64,000 nucleotides of DNA, taken from contig JBBAKM010000015.1 in the NCBI GenBank assembly GCA_040403495.1, positions 1 through 64,000 of the forward strand, read 5' to 3'. The stretch is from JABMMZ01 sp040403495 (GTDB lineage Bacteria > Bacteroidota > Bacteroidia > NS11-12g > UBA955). Under the pieces are notes generated by a model. It did not search any database and had not been told where the DNA came from. It was given only the letters and a program-made list of their open reading frames with translations. Position numbers and translations under genes: made by a program. This document shows, piece after piece, positions 51,705-60,767 of this stretch. How positions within the stretch are numbered: position 1 is the stretch's first letter; the number at the start of each line of letters is the position of its first letter.

Positions 51705-52049
51705 ATGATGATTCAGGTTTTAAAATCAAAGATTCACAATGTGAAAATCACCTTTACCCAATTGAATTATATTGGCAGTATAACTATAGACGAAGATTTA
51801 TTAGATGCTGCGAATATGATTGAAAATGAAAAGGTTTTGGTGGTAAACAATAACAATGGCGAACGCATAGAAACCTATGTTATTAAAGGGGAAAGAGGTA
51901 CGGGTGTGGTTGGTTTAAATGGTGCTGCTGCTAGAAGAGGTGCTGTGGGTGATGAATTGATTATCATTAGTTTTGCGCTAATGGATTTTGAAAAAGCCAA
52001 ATCGCATCAACCATGGCTTGTGTTTCCCAATGCACAAAACAAAATATAA
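51705..52049 (+). CDS. panD: Aspartate 1-decarboxylase (pyruvoyl enzyme)
   Basis: 114 residues from the ATG at 51705 (a TTG 12 nt upstream lies in the promoter box). With this start the self-cleavage site YIGSITID falls at Gly24-Ser25, exactly as in E. coli PanD; Lys9 is also conserved. The protein is made as a proenzyme that cleaves and forms a pyruvoyl group on Ser25, then converts aspartate to beta-alanine for pantothenate. Conserved NNNNGERIETYVIKGERGTG and GLNGAAARRGAVGDELIIIS follow. The last base of its stop touches the ATG of the flippase-like gene. Confidence 0.95.
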   Translation: MMIQVLKSKIHNVKITFTQLNYIGSITIDEDLLDAANMIENEKVLVVNNNNGERIETYVIKGERGTGVVGLNGAAARRGAVGDELIIISFALMDFEKAKSHQPWLVFPNAQNKI

Positions 52050-53009
52050 ATGCAAAATAAAAAAGGAATCATAAAGTTTTTACTTTTTGCTGCCGTTGGA
52101 GCTATCATCGTCTATTTTATTTCAAAAAGTTTCAACTTTAATGAATTTCTTGTTAAAGTAAAAACAGCTAACATTGGTTTTGTTATAGCATCGCTTCTTG
52201 TAGGTGTTTTGGCAGTGTTTGTAAGAGCGCTTAGATGGCAATTGATGCTCAAACCACTTGGCTACAAAACCAAAATTAGCAATGCTTATCACTCCACAAT
52301 GAGTGGCTATTTGGTGAATTTAGGGATTCCTCGCTCTGGTGAAATATACCGTTGTGCGGTGTTCTCAAAATCGGACCAAGTGCCTTTGAATACTTTAGTT
52401 GGTACCGTATTCAGTGAACGTATTATTGATTTACTCATGTTGGCAATTGTCATTTTTTTGAGTGTAATCGTACAGTTTGATAAACTTTATAGTTATATTG
52501 ATGAGGTTCTTTTATCTAAACTTAATGGCCCCATCTTAATTACTTTAGGACTTGTTATGCTTGTTGGTATTATTGGGCTTTTTGTTTTTATCAAAAAGTT
52601 TTCTAAGTCACAAAACAAAATAATCGTATTTATAAACGGATTCATCAACGGAATAAAAAGTGTGTTTACTTTAGAACAACCTATTTTGTTCTTGTTTTAT
52701 ACCGCTTCTATATGGGTTTGTTATTTGTTTATGACCTACTTCGCCATTATGGCATTCGATTTTTCGGCCGTATTAGGGATAGGAGGTGCACTTTCTACGT
52801 TAGTGTTCAGTACTTTAGGCGTTATTGTTCCTGCACCAGCTGGAATTGCAACGATTAGTAGTATTCAAATTGGGTTGACCCAAATATATGGTTTTACTGA
52901 AGTTAATGCAAGTACGCTTGGTGTTGTAATGTTCTTCAGTAATATTCTTATGATTATTGTATCGGGTTCTATCTCGTTTATAATAATGGCAATCAAAACA
53001 AAGGTTTAA
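52050..53009 (+). CDS. YbhN/AglD-type flippase-like membrane protein (LPG synthase TM superfamily)
   Basis: 319 residues with about eight membrane helices. The conserved region ALRWQLMLKPLGYKTKISNA, SGYLVNLGIPRSGEIYRC and VFSERIIDLLMLAIVIF matches the lysylphosphatidylglycerol synthase TM region family (UPF0104). Members act as lipid flippases or in lipid-linked transfer; a soluble MprF-type catalytic domain is lacking. It starts directly on the panD stop (TAAATG), a neighbourhood I recognise from other Bacteroidota, and rfaE2 follows after 7 nt. A role in envelope lipid movement is likely but inferred. Confidence 0.85.
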   Translation: MQNKKGIIKFLLFAAVGAIIVYFISKSFNFNEFLVKVKTANIGFVIASLLVGVLAVFVRALRWQLMLKPLGYKTKISNAYHSTMSGYLVNLGIPRSGEIYRCAVFSKSDQVPLNTLVGTVFSERIIDLLMLAIVIFLSVIVQFDKLYSYIDEVLLSKLNGPILITLGLVMLVGIIGLFVFIKKFSKSQNKIIVFINGFINGIKSVFTLEQPILFLFYTASIWVCYLFMTYFAIMAFDFSAVLGIGGALSTLVFSTLGVIVPAPAGIATISSIQIGLTQIYGFTEVNASTLGVVMFFSNILMIIVSGSISFIIMAIKTKV

Positions 53010-53016
53010 TAGTTTT

Positions 53017-53511
53017 ATGAGTCACCACCAATTAATACATTCTAAAATTCATTCATTGGAAACGCTATTGCCAATAGTTGAATCATTAAAGCATCAAAAT
53101 AAGTCGATTGTATTCACCAACGGTTGTTTCGATATTTTACACAAAGGGCATGTTGATTATTTGGCAAAAGCAGCCGACAAAGGGGATTGTCTTATTGTTG
53201 GGATAAATACCGATTTTTCGGTGAAACGCTTAGGAAAATCGCCTTCTCGACCAATACAAGACGAAGAAGCTAGGGCGTATCTGATTGCCGCTTTGGAAAG
53301 TGTGTCTTATGTCGTTTTATTCAATGACGAAACTCCTATTAATTTGATTAGTTCTATTCTCCCTCACGTTTTAGTTAAAGGGGCCGATTACAAACCTGAG
53401 GCTATTGTAGGGTATAAGGAAGTTGTTGAGAATGGCGGTCGAGTAGAAACCATCGCTTTTATTGATGGATATTCCACAACAGCAATTGAAAATAAAATCA
53501 AAAACGCTTAG
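53017..53511 (+). CDS. rfaE2: D-glycero-beta-D-manno-heptose 1-phosphate adenylyltransferase
   Basis: 164 residues, a nucleotidyltransferase with FTNGCFDILHKGHVDYLAKA (the HxGH-type motif) and GINTDFSVKRLGKSPSRPI, LVKGADYKPEAIVG and FIDGYSTTAIENKI at the end. It transfers AMP to heptose 1-phosphate to give ADP-heptose, the substrate of hldD at 28468. The kinase half of the fused HldE is absent, as is normal for split RfaE1/RfaE2 systems. It is the third gene of the panD-flippase-rfaE2 run and its stop overlaps the convergent outer-membrane gene by 4 nt. Confidence 0.95.
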   Translation: MSHHQLIHSKIHSLETLLPIVESLKHQNKSIVFTNGCFDILHKGHVDYLAKAADKGDCLIVGINTDFSVKRLGKSPSRPIQDEEARAYLIAALESVSYVVLFNDETPINLISSILPHVLVKGADYKPEAIVGYKEVVENGGRVETIAFIDGYSTTAIENKIKNA

Positions 53512-54143
53512 TCTTCTTGATTGATTCCAATGGTTATGCCTGCCTGAATGACCGATTTAGCAGGGCCCATTTCTAAATAAAAACTGCTTTGTTTGTATAT
53601 TTTTTGTCTCCACCCAATGGTAGATTCTAATCCTAATCGATAGATATTGGGTAGTGTGATACTCACTGTGTTACTTGGAAAATCTGATTCTGTGGTAAAA
53701 CGACCAATCCTGTATCCCACACCAAATCCTATATAAAAGGCTGTTTTGGGATGTTTAATTGGGTCTAATAGATGGTAATTGACTCTAGCGTTAATGGCTA
53801 AATTATTGCTTTTAATAGTAGTCTTGTTGTTAGCAATAGTACCTAGGGTGGTATCGAAAATGATTTCATTATAAGAGACTTGATAAGCCATATAGTTGAT
53901 ACTTGCACCTAGCCCAAAACGTGAATTAATCTTGTTTTCATATTTTAGGTGGAAAGGTCCCGTCCCCGTGGATGAAAATGAGGTTTTGTAATTGAACTGA
54001 TTGAAATAAAATCTTGGGATATTAGGGAATCCAATGCCCACACTAATATTGTGTTTGCTGTGTTGTGCCCAACTAGAATTGGAACACAATATCAAAAGCA
54101 AAAATGCAAAAAGATTACCTTTCAAATTCAACTCTTTGTCCAT
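53508..54143 (-). CDS. Outer-membrane beta-barrel protein, unknown function
   Basis: 211 residues from the ATG at 54143, giving MDKELNLKGNLFAFLLLILC with the cut near SSWAQ. The mature protein alternates amphipathic strands typical of small OMPs: VGIGFPNIPRFYFNQFNYKT, RFGLGASINYMAYQVSY, TAFYIGFGVGYRIGRF and a C-terminal SVIQAGITIGINQED. No family is named. Its start overlaps the end of pyrC by 29 nt, so the two are probably co-transcribed, although there is no functional logic between them. Confidence 0.72.
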   Translation of the reverse strand: MDKELNLKGNLFAFLLLILCSNSSWAQHSKHNISVGIGFPNIPRFYFNQFNYKTSFSSTGTGPFHLKYENKINSRFGLGASINYMAYQVSYNEIIFDTTLGTIANNKTTIKSNNLAINARVNYHLLDPIKHPKTAFYIGFGVGYRIGRFTTESDFPSNTVSITLPNIYRLGLESTIGWRQKIYKQSSFYLEMGPAKSVIQAGITIGINQED

Positions 54144-55446
54144 TAGGGTTAGAATGTAGTATGCCATTTTCATAAACAGGAACACCATTGATAATAGTGG
54201 TGTGAATTCGGTAGTTAAAAGTATGATTCTCGAACGGACTCCATCCGCATTTGTAAAGCAATTCTTCTTTTTTTACCAATTGCGCTTTAGGTTGAACTAA
54301 AACTAAATCGGCAAAATAGCCTTCTCTGATATAACCTCTTTCTTTCACATTGAATAGTATGGCTGGATTGTGGCACATTTTCTCAACAATCATTTCTTTG
54401 CTGATTTTATTCTGATGATAAAAATCGAACATGGCTTGAATGCTGTGTTGAACCAAAGGACCACCCGAAGGAGCTTGAGCGTATGCTTGGTTTTTCTCGT
54501 CAAATGTATGAGGAGCATGGTCAGTCGCTATAACATCAATTCTACCATCTAGCAACGCTTCCCATATTTTTGAACGGTCATTAGCTGTTTTTACAGCAGG
54601 ATTCCATTTTATGAAATTGCCTTTTTTCTTGTAATCTTCATCCGAAAACCACAAGTGGTGAATACAAGCTTCTGAGGTTATTTTTTTGTCCTTTAATGGG
54701 ATTTTATTGGTAAATAATGTCGTTTCAATGCCTGTAGAGATATGTAAAATATGAAGACGGGTGCCGTTCTTTTTGGCTAATTCTATCGCCATGCTACTGC
54801 TCAGGTAACACGCTTTTTCTGAACGAATGAGCGGGTGGTGATGGATGTTTAATTGTTGATTGCTTTCGGCCAAATAATGCGCTAAATTGTTTTTAATGGT
54901 TTGTTCATCTTCACAATGGGTGGCAATAATAGTGGGTGCATTGGCAAATATTTTTTCTAATACAATAGCATCATCAACCAACATGTTGCCGGTACTACTT
55001 CCCATAAATATTTTAATGCCACAAACTGTTTTAGGGTCGGTACGCATTACCTCATCATAATTGTCATTGGTGGTGCCCATAAAGAAGGAATAGTTGGCAA
55101 AAGCATTTCTTTGCGCTATGGCATATTTGTCGGCCAACAATGCCTGAGTAACAGCTTGTGGTGATGTGTTGGGCATTTCGAAAAAGGTAGTCACTCCACC
55201 TACAGCCGCCGCTCTGCTTTCTGTCATTATATCCCCTTTGTGGGTTAATCCAGGTTCTCTAAAATGGACTTGGTCATCTATGGCTCCCGGCATTAAAAAC
55301 AAGCCTTCTGCATTAATCTCCTTGGCATGTGGGTCATTAATGGTTGAAGCTGTTTTTTCAATCCTGTCGTTTTGTATTAATACGTCTAAAACTTCCGTTT
55401 TCCCTTCATTGATAACATGGGCTTGCTTGATGATAAATTTTGACAT
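54115..55446 (-). CDS. pyrC: Dihydroorotase
   Basis: 443 residues from the ATG opening MSKFIIKQAHVINEGK. Amidohydrolase fold: metal site AIDDQVHFREPGLTHKGDI, the Lys likely to be carboxylated in CGIKIFMGSSTGNM, His ligands in THCEDEQ and HILHIS, and the catalytic Asp in DVIATDHAPHTFDEK. It closes carbamoyl-aspartate to dihydroorotate in pyrimidine synthesis. The signature GPxVQHSIQAMFDF fits the Bacteroidota dihydroorotase type; a misannotated allantoinase or hydantoinase is less likely given the HFREPG motif. Divergent from pbpC with 56 bp between starts. Confidence 0.92.
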   Translation of the reverse strand: MSKFIIKQAHVINEGKTEVLDVLIQNDRIEKTASTINDPHAKEINAEGLFLMPGAIDDQVHFREPGLTHKGDIMTESRAAAVGGVTTFFEMPNTSPQAVTQALLADKYAIAQRNAFANYSFFMGTTNDNYDEVMRTDPKTVCGIKIFMGSSTGNMLVDDAIVLEKIFANAPTIIATHCEDEQTIKNNLAHYLAESNQQLNIHHHPLIRSEKACYLSSSMAIELAKKNGTRLHILHISTGIETTLFTNKIPLKDKKITSEACIHHLWFSDEDYKKKGNFIKWNPAVKTANDRSKIWEALLDGRIDVIATDHAPHTFDEKNQAYAQAPSGGPLVQHSIQAMFDFYHQNKISKEMIVEKMCHNPAILFNVKERGYIREGYFADLVLVQPKAQLVKKEELLYKCGWSPFENHTFNYRIHTTIINGVPVYENGILHSNPNGQRVEFER

Positions 55447-55451
55447 TGATG

Positions 55452-55459
55452 CAAAATTA
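55452..55459 (-). promoter_or_regulatory. Putative -7 box of pyrC
   Basis: TAATTTTG on the minus strand, ending 5 nt before the pyrC ATG, so any mRNA would be leaderless or nearly so. Confidence 0.4.
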
Positions 55460-55486
55460 AACAAATTAATAATAATAAAATTAACT

Positions 55487-55494
55487 TAATTTTG
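55487..55494 (+). promoter_or_regulatory. Putative -7 box of pbpC
   Basis: TAATTTTG ends 8 nt before the pbpC ATG. It mirrors the pyrC box on the other strand. Confidence 0.45.
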
Positions 55495-55502
55495 AAAAAT
55501 AA

Positions 55503-57806
55503 ATGAGACGAAAAGTCAATCATATATTGAATAAAACAGGCCATTTTCTGTATGGACTAGTTTTGATTTTTGTGTTGCTCAATTGGCTTGTTCCGTTTCG
55601 TTTTTCTGTCGATTATTCTAAAAGTGTCTATGCCAAGGATGGTGAATTATTAGGGGTTTACCTTAACAAGACAGACAAATGGCGATTGCATACTTCCATC
55701 AATGACGTTTCACCTCTGTTTTTAAAATCAATACTTTTAAAAGAGGATAAATGGTTTCATTACCATTGCGGCTTTAATCCTGTTTCAATCATCAAAGCAG
55801 CTTTTAATAATACAGTTTCTGGACAAAGAAAAGGAGGTGCATCCACTATTACTATGCAAGTGGTTCGACTTATAAAACCGCAAAAAAGAACCTATGCCAA
55901 TAAATTGATTGAGCTTTTTAGAGCAGTCCAATTGGAATACCAATTTTCTAAAAATGAGATATTGGAAATGTATATTAATTTATTACCCTACGGTGGCAAT
56001 ATAGAAGGGGTAGGGAGTGCCACTTATATTTACTTTGGCAAGTCGCCTCAAGATTTAAGTTTGTCGGAGTGTGTTACCTTGTCTATTATTCCCAATAAAC
56101 CAAGCAGTTTGAATATCAAAAAAAATCAAGCAGCCATTCAAGAAGCTAAAAATAAATGGATAAGAAAATTATCACCTTTTTTAAATTTATCTAAATCAAT
56201 TATTGATGATGCATTGCTGGAGCCAATGTCAATACAATATTATCCAATGCCCAAAACTGCCCCTCAGTTTTGCAACCGATTGCTAGCCTCTAATACAGAA
56301 TTAAGTAAGTATTATTCTACCATTTCATACCCATACCAAGTTCAAGTTCAACTTTTGTTAAATCAATATGTAGAAAAGTTGAAGGAGAAAAACATCAACA
56401 ATGGTAGTTTAATGGTGATTGAAAATAAAACAGGCATCGTTTTGGTGTATTGTGGGAGTAATGATTTTAACGATGCGGAACACTTTGGTCAGGTGGATGG
56501 AGTAAAGGCACTTCGTTCTCCCGGGAGTACATTGAAACCTTTTTTGTATGGTTTGTCTTTTGAAATGGGTTTATACACGCCTGAAACTGTGTTGCTTGAT
56601 ATTCCTGTGAATTTTGGAGCATACACTCCTGTAAATTATGATGAAACTTATAACGGTAAAATTAAGCTTAAGGAGGCTTTGGTTCAATCTTTAAATATTC
56701 CTGCGGTCAATTTGTTAAATACTATAGGGGTAAAAACGTTTAAGGGATTTTTGAAAACGAGCGGATTTTCAAATCTTCAGTCACAAGAATTGGGATTAAG
56801 TTTGGCATTGGGCGGCTGTGGTGTCACCTTGGAGGAACTTACAATGGCTTATTCTATGTTTGCAAACGAAGGTGTTTTGAAAAGGAAACAATTTCTAAAG
56901 GCAATGAACAAGACTCCTGTAAATCCTGTGTTAAGTCCTGCCGCCTCTTATTTGGTTAGTTCAATATTACAAACCGTGCAAAGGCCTGATTTGCCCTCTC
57001 AGTTGTTTAACTCTACATTCAGAATACCTAAGGTTGCATGGAAAACAGGAACTAGTTTTGGAAGGAAAGATGCATGGGCTATAGGTTATAATAAACAATA
57101 TACTGTTGGTGTGTGGATTGGCAATTTTGATGGCGAAGGGGTTGCTTCTTTAAGTGGAGGTGAAATTGCTACGCCCTTACTGTTCGAAGTTTTTAATACC
57201 ATTGATTACAATTCAAAAAAACAATGGTTTAGCGAACCTAAGGGCATAAGTTATCGAGCGGTATGCAGTCAAACAGGTTATATTCCTTCCTCGGATTGTA
57301 TTCAAACAATCAACGAACCTTATATCGAAAAACAAACAATTCAAAAAATATGTCAGCACAGTGTTCGCTTGAAAGTCAATAAGGATAGTTCCCTCTATTT
57401 CTGTAACAGTTGTATCGAGGACAATCAATACATTGAAAAAATATATCCAAATTTGCCTGCAGAATTAATCAATTATTATGAACAAGAAAAAATCGTTTAC
57501 AAAAAATGGCCTCAGCACAATCCAAGTTGTCAAAGGGTAGAAACTGAAGGGGAATTGAAAATAGTGTCGCCAACCCATCAGTCGGAGTATTTGGTGGAAG
57601 AAAATTCGGACAGTAAATTAATGTTAAACGCCTCTGTTGACCATCAAGCAAAAACAGTTTATTGGTATATCAATGACAAGTTGATAAGTCAATCTAATCC
57701 CAATCAAGCCGTATTTGTGAAAATGCCACTAGGGAAGTTGAAAATAACTTGTAGCGATGATTTGGGTCGTAAACAAGTGGTTTATATTACCGTTAAAAAC
57801 TTTTAA
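55503..57806 (+). CDS. pbpC: Penicillin-binding protein 1C
   Basis: 767 residues. A membrane anchor (residues about 14-30) precedes the glycosyltransferase domain with the catalytic Glu in LLKEDKWFHYHCGFNP (near residue 80) and GGASTITMQVVRL. The transpeptidase has SPGSTLKPFLYGL (Ser near 339), SLN in VQSLNIPAVNLL and KTG in WKTGTSFGRKDAWAIGY. A C-terminal ~100-residue beta domain (BiPBP_C type) ends the protein, which is typical of PBP1C. It polymerises and cross-links peptidoglycan. Its 3' end overlaps the convergent uspA-type gene by 14 nt. Confidence 0.93.
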   Translation: MRRKVNHILNKTGHFLYGLVLIFVLLNWLVPFRFSVDYSKSVYAKDGELLGVYLNKTDKWRLHTSINDVSPLFLKSILLKEDKWFHYHCGFNPVSIIKAAFNNTVSGQRKGGASTITMQVVRLIKPQKRTYANKLIELFRAVQLEYQFSKNEILEMYINLLPYGGNIEGVGSATYIYFGKSPQDLSLSECVTLSIIPNKPSSLNIKKNQAAIQEAKNKWIRKLSPFLNLSKSIIDDALLEPMSIQYYPMPKTAPQFCNRLLASNTELSKYYSTISYPYQVQVQLLLNQYVEKLKEKNINNGSLMVIENKTGIVLVYCGSNDFNDAEHFGQVDGVKALRSPGSTLKPFLYGLSFEMGLYTPETVLLDIPVNFGAYTPVNYDETYNGKIKLKEALVQSLNIPAVNLLNTIGVKTFKGFLKTSGFSNLQSQELGLSLALGGCGVTLEELTMAYSMFANEGVLKRKQFLKAMNKTPVNPVLSPAASYLVSSILQTVQRPDLPSQLFNSTFRIPKVAWKTGTSFGRKDAWAIGYNKQYTVGVWIGNFDGEGVASLSGGEIATPLLFEVFNTIDYNSKKQWFSEPKGISYRAVCSQTGYIPSSDCIQTINEPYIEKQTIQKICQHSVRLKVNKDSSLYFCNSCIEDNQYIEKIYPNLPAELINYYEQEKIVYKKWPQHNPSCQRVETEGELKIVSPTHQSEYLVEENSDSKLMLNASVDHQAKTVYWYINDKLISQSNPNQAVFVKMPLGKLKITCSDDLGRKQVVYITVKNF

Positions 57807-58617
57807 TAATCAGAATAGGTAAATTGGCAAAGGGGATTACTTTGTCGGAAATGCCTAAATTATAAATGCGTTCATACAGACTTAGTTCATGCGTGAAAAA
57901 GATAATCATATCACAAACGTTGTCTTGTAAATACGAGATAATTCCTGAAGGGATATCATCGTTTTTTATGAGATGATAATGGATTTTAGGGTATAATTGT
58001 TTGTCAATAAACTTTTTGAAGGCAAGTTCAATTTCATTGGTCTTTTCAAGTTTTTGTTTGCTTACATGAACTATTTCAATGTAGGCGTTGAAAAGTAAAG
58101 CGAAAGGAATGACGGTGTTTAATTGGTATTCAATTTCACTTAGATTGGCAGGCAACGCTATCTTTTTTATTGGATTAAACAGTGTGTTTCCGGGGATAGC
58201 AAGAACAGGCACCGAACATCGGTTAATCACAGAAAGAGTGACACTGCCCATAATGATGGATTCTATGCCGCTTCTCCCGTGGGTTGCAAGAACAACCATG
58301 TCGCATTCAGATTTGTGAGCAAACTGACATATTTCAACGTCTACTTTGGGAGCATGTGAAATATGGTATTGAATGTTTTTTAAATTCGGGAATTCCTTTT
58401 GTAAATCAGAAACCATTAGGTTTAGTTCATTTACGCCGTCATTTTCCAACAAATCATCTAGTTTTTTTGAGTTAAAAACCCCCGATTTAAGCATCATCGG
58501 TTGGTGAATGACATACAATAACTCTAAGTCCATCAATAAGTAATTGGCGAGGGCAGCGGCATATTTTACGCCATTGATAGAGATTGGAGATAAATCTGTA
58601 GGTGCAAGAATTTTCAC
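57793..58617 (-). CDS. Universal stress protein, two UspA domains
   Basis: 274 residues from a GTG start (MKILAPTDLSPISINGVKYA). Two tandem USP domains: the first has VVLATHGRSGIESIIMGSVT, then SVINRCSVPVLAIP, the ATP-binding G-2X-G-9X-G(S/T) motif; the second (from about residue 155) is more diverged and lacks a complete nucleotide motif, ending in IPFANLPILIIKSF. Double-domain USPs are common in Bacteroidota. Cytosolic; role probably in stress endurance. It is convergent with pbpC. A near-match box, TATTTTCG, lies 17 nt upstream of the start. Confidence 0.88.
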   Translation of the reverse strand: MKILAPTDLSPISINGVKYAAALANYLLMDLELLYVIHQPMMLKSGVFNSKKLDDLLENDGVNELNLMVSDLQKEFPNLKNIQYHISHAPKVDVEICQFAHKSECDMVVLATHGRSGIESIIMGSVTLSVINRCSVPVLAIPGNTLFNPIKKIALPANLSEIEYQLNTVIPFALLFNAYIEIVHVSKQKLEKTNEIELAFKKFIDKQLYPKIHYHLIKNDDIPSGIISYLQDNVCDMIIFFTHELSLYERIYNLGISDKVIPFANLPILIIKSF

Positions 58618-58693
58618 AGAAAAAAATAAGTTTACGAAAATAGAGTCAGCAGTAAATAAAGAAAATGACCTACATCAGTATTTTGTTATTTTT

Positions 58694-59032
58694 TTATAGA
58701 ATAGTTAATTCTTTGGACGGGTCCCAAAAAACTTCTTTGAAGTTCGTGATTTGGTTTTCTTCGATTTTTATCCCTTCTTGTGTAAGTAAATCTGCCATTT
58801 TATTTCCGCCAAAATGACTTTTTCCTGTCAGTAATCCGTTACGGTTTACCACTCGGTGCGCTGGTATAGAATAGGATAGATGATGCGAAGCGTTCATGGC
58901 CCATCCAACCATTCTGCTCGATTGTTTACTTCCTAAATAAGCCGCAATTGCCCCATAAGAGGTGACTCTCCCCTCAGGAATTAATTCCACAACTTGATAT
59001 ACACTTTCAAAAAATAAATTATTTTTATTCAT
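58694..59032 (-). CDS. Alkyltransferase-like (ATL) protein of the MGMT family
   Basis: 112 residues from the ATG at 59032 (MNKNNLFFESVYQVVELIPE). It is the MGMT C-terminal domain: GRVTSYGAIAAYLGS, GWAMNASHHL and PAHRVVNRNGLLTGK. In O6-alkylguanine transferases the acceptor motif is PCHRV; here Cys is replaced by Ala58. It therefore cannot accept an alkyl group and should act as an ATL, which binds O6-alkylguanine and recruits nucleotide excision repair. This is a well-known class; loss of the Cys is not a degradation. Divergent from the thioredoxin-like gene. Confidence 0.9.
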   Translation of the reverse strand: MNKNNLFFESVYQVVELIPEGRVTSYGAIAAYLGSKQSSRMVGWAMNASHHLSYSIPAHRVVNRNGLLTGKSHFGGNKMADLLTQEGIKIEENQITNFKEVFWDPSKELTIL

Positions 59033-59049
59033 AGAGAAAACCATTTTGG

Positions 59050-59057
59050 CAAAATTA
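59050..59057 (-). promoter_or_regulatory. Putative -7 box of the ATL gene
   Basis: TAATTTTG on the minus strand, 17 nt upstream of the ATG. Confidence 0.4.
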
Positions 59058-59064
59058 TTGTCTG

Positions 59065-59072
59065 TATATTTG
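59065..59072 (+). promoter_or_regulatory. Putative -7 box of the thioredoxin-like gene
   Basis: TATATTTG, 25 nt upstream of the ATG at 59098. A TTTG at 59045-59048 stands 16 bases upstream, shorter than the 19-base norm. Confidence 0.5.
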
Positions 59073-59097
59073 CTAAAAAACCTTACAATATTAATTA

Positions 59098-60717
59098 ATG
59101 AAAAGAATATTTCTATTTAAATCGTTTGTTTTCGCCTTTTTAACCCTTTTATCTACGGATATTTTATGGGCACAAAAGTCAGGAAAAAAAGAAACAACAG
59201 CACCAGCAACCCAAGTTTCTAACCCAACTGTAACTTCTCCAACTAGCTCAACTTCCGATTTTGATTACAAAAATCCGGGTAGGCCCAAAGGGAATTATTC
59301 TATTAAAGTTAAAATTAAAGGATTGCAAAATGTGCCACTTTACCTTGCGGATAACTTTGGTGACAAAAATTACATGAGAGACACCTGTATTTTAGATGAA
59401 AATGGGGTAGGTGTTTTTACAGGAAATCCAAAGTTACAAAGAGGTTTGTATTTAATTGTTTTCCCAAGTATGGCATCCTACTACGAATTGCCAATTACAG
59501 ATGATCAAGATTTTTATTTCGAAGCAGACACTTCCATGGATGAGTCTAAAGTTAAAGTAACAGGTTCTGAGGAAAATGAGGTTTTTGCTCAATTTCAAGG
59601 AAAAATGTACAGCTATGGCAGAGAAAGATACAAGCTTGACCAAGAATTTAAAAAAGCAAAAGAGTTGAATAACACCGCATTGTCAACTTTTGTAAAAGCT
59701 CAAATGGATTCAATGGATAAGTTGAACTTTAAAGTTAGAGAAAATTATATTGCCCAATATCCAAACCATTTGTTAACCAAAATATTTAAAGCATTTCAAC
59801 CCATCAAATTTCCAGAGAATGTAAAGTTGGATTCTATGCAGGAGTATTATTTTTATAAAACCCACTTTTGGGACAATATAGATTTTACAGAAGATGGATT
59901 AATTCGTGCACCTAAAGGTTTATTGGTGAATAAATTGAATGATTTTATTGACCGAGTAGTTTTCCAAGATCCTGACAGTTTGGTTTCTGCAGTGGATCAA
60001 GTATTAGGAAAAACAATCATCCATACAGAGACTCAAAAATATTTTGTACAATACCTAACCACGAAGTTTCAAGACAGAAAAATAATGTGTCAAGACAATG
60101 TAACGGTACACATGATTAATACCATTTATTGTCAAGGGAAAGCGTGGTGGTATGACGACACTGCTAACTTAAGAAAAATGTGTGAAGAGGCTAAAAATGC
60201 AACGCCAACCATGTGTGGTAAAATAGCGCCCAATCTTAAAATGCAAGACACCAGTGGTCGTTTTCATATCCTGTATGAAAAATTAGGTAAGGTTACAATC
60301 GTGTTTTTTTACGACCCAACTTGTGGACATTGTAAAGAGGTTATACCTGTGGTGAGCAAGGTTCACAAAAAATTGAAAAACAAAGGCGTAGTTGTTTATG
60401 CGATTTCTACAGAAGGAAAATATGCAGAATGGAAAAAACTAATGCAAACCAATCCTGATTTAAGTCAATGGATTAATGTATGCAAGACAGACCGAAATTA
60501 TCCATGGCCTATTTACCGTCAAGACTACAACATTACCGCCAATCCAACCTTGTTTGTGTTAGATGAAAATGCGAAAATTATAGGCAAGAAAATAGATGAA
60601 CATCAATTGGAGTTTTTTGTAGAGTCTATTCTATACGAAAAAGGATTGATAGATTACAAACCGACGCTTCCAAAAGAGAAGCCAGCCAAACCAAGCACAA
60701 CCGAAGCGAACCAATAG
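59098..60717 (+). CDS. Exported thioredoxin-fold protein with DUF4369/DUF5106-like N-terminal part
   Basis: 539 residues. Signal peptide MKRIFLFKSFVFAFLTLLST, cut near WAQK, and a Thr/Ser-rich linker. Residues about 70-180 resemble the beta-rich DUF4369-type domain (YSIKVKIKGLQNVPLYLADN), and a helical region near 190-370 resembles DUF5106. The C-terminal ~140 residues are a TlpA-like thioredoxin with the CxxC site FYDPTCGHCKEVIPV and the cis-Pro in NPTLFVLD. It is probably a periplasmic thiol-disulfide oxidoreductase. It has its own promoter and a terminator after its stop. Confidence 0.88.
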   Translation: MKRIFLFKSFVFAFLTLLSTDILWAQKSGKKETTAPATQVSNPTVTSPTSSTSDFDYKNPGRPKGNYSIKVKIKGLQNVPLYLADNFGDKNYMRDTCILDENGVGVFTGNPKLQRGLYLIVFPSMASYYELPITDDQDFYFEADTSMDESKVKVTGSEENEVFAQFQGKMYSYGRERYKLDQEFKKAKELNNTALSTFVKAQMDSMDKLNFKVRENYIAQYPNHLLTKIFKAFQPIKFPENVKLDSMQEYYFYKTHFWDNIDFTEDGLIRAPKGLLVNKLNDFIDRVVFQDPDSLVSAVDQVLGKTIIHTETQKYFVQYLTTKFQDRKIMCQDNVTVHMINTIYCQGKAWWYDDTANLRKMCEEAKNATPTMCGKIAPNLKMQDTSGRFHILYEKLGKVTIVFFYDPTCGHCKEVIPVVSKVHKKLKNKGVVVYAISTEGKYAEWKKLMQTNPDLSQWINVCKTDRNYPWPIYRQDYNITANPTLFVLDENAKIIGKKIDEHQLEFFVESILYEKGLIDYKPTLPKEKPAKPSTTEANQ

Positions 60718-60736
60718 TTATTTATTTTGATTCAAG

Positions 60737-60767
60737 AAAGCCAGCTAAATGCTGGCTTTTTTGTTTT
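60737..60767. terminator. Intrinsic terminator between convergent genes
   Basis: AAAGCCAGC pairs with GCTGGCTTT over 9 bp around TAAAT, then a T-rich run reaches the stop codon of the convergent gene. It terminates the thioredoxin-like gene; the A-rich left flank may also help the reverse strand. Confidence 0.82.
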
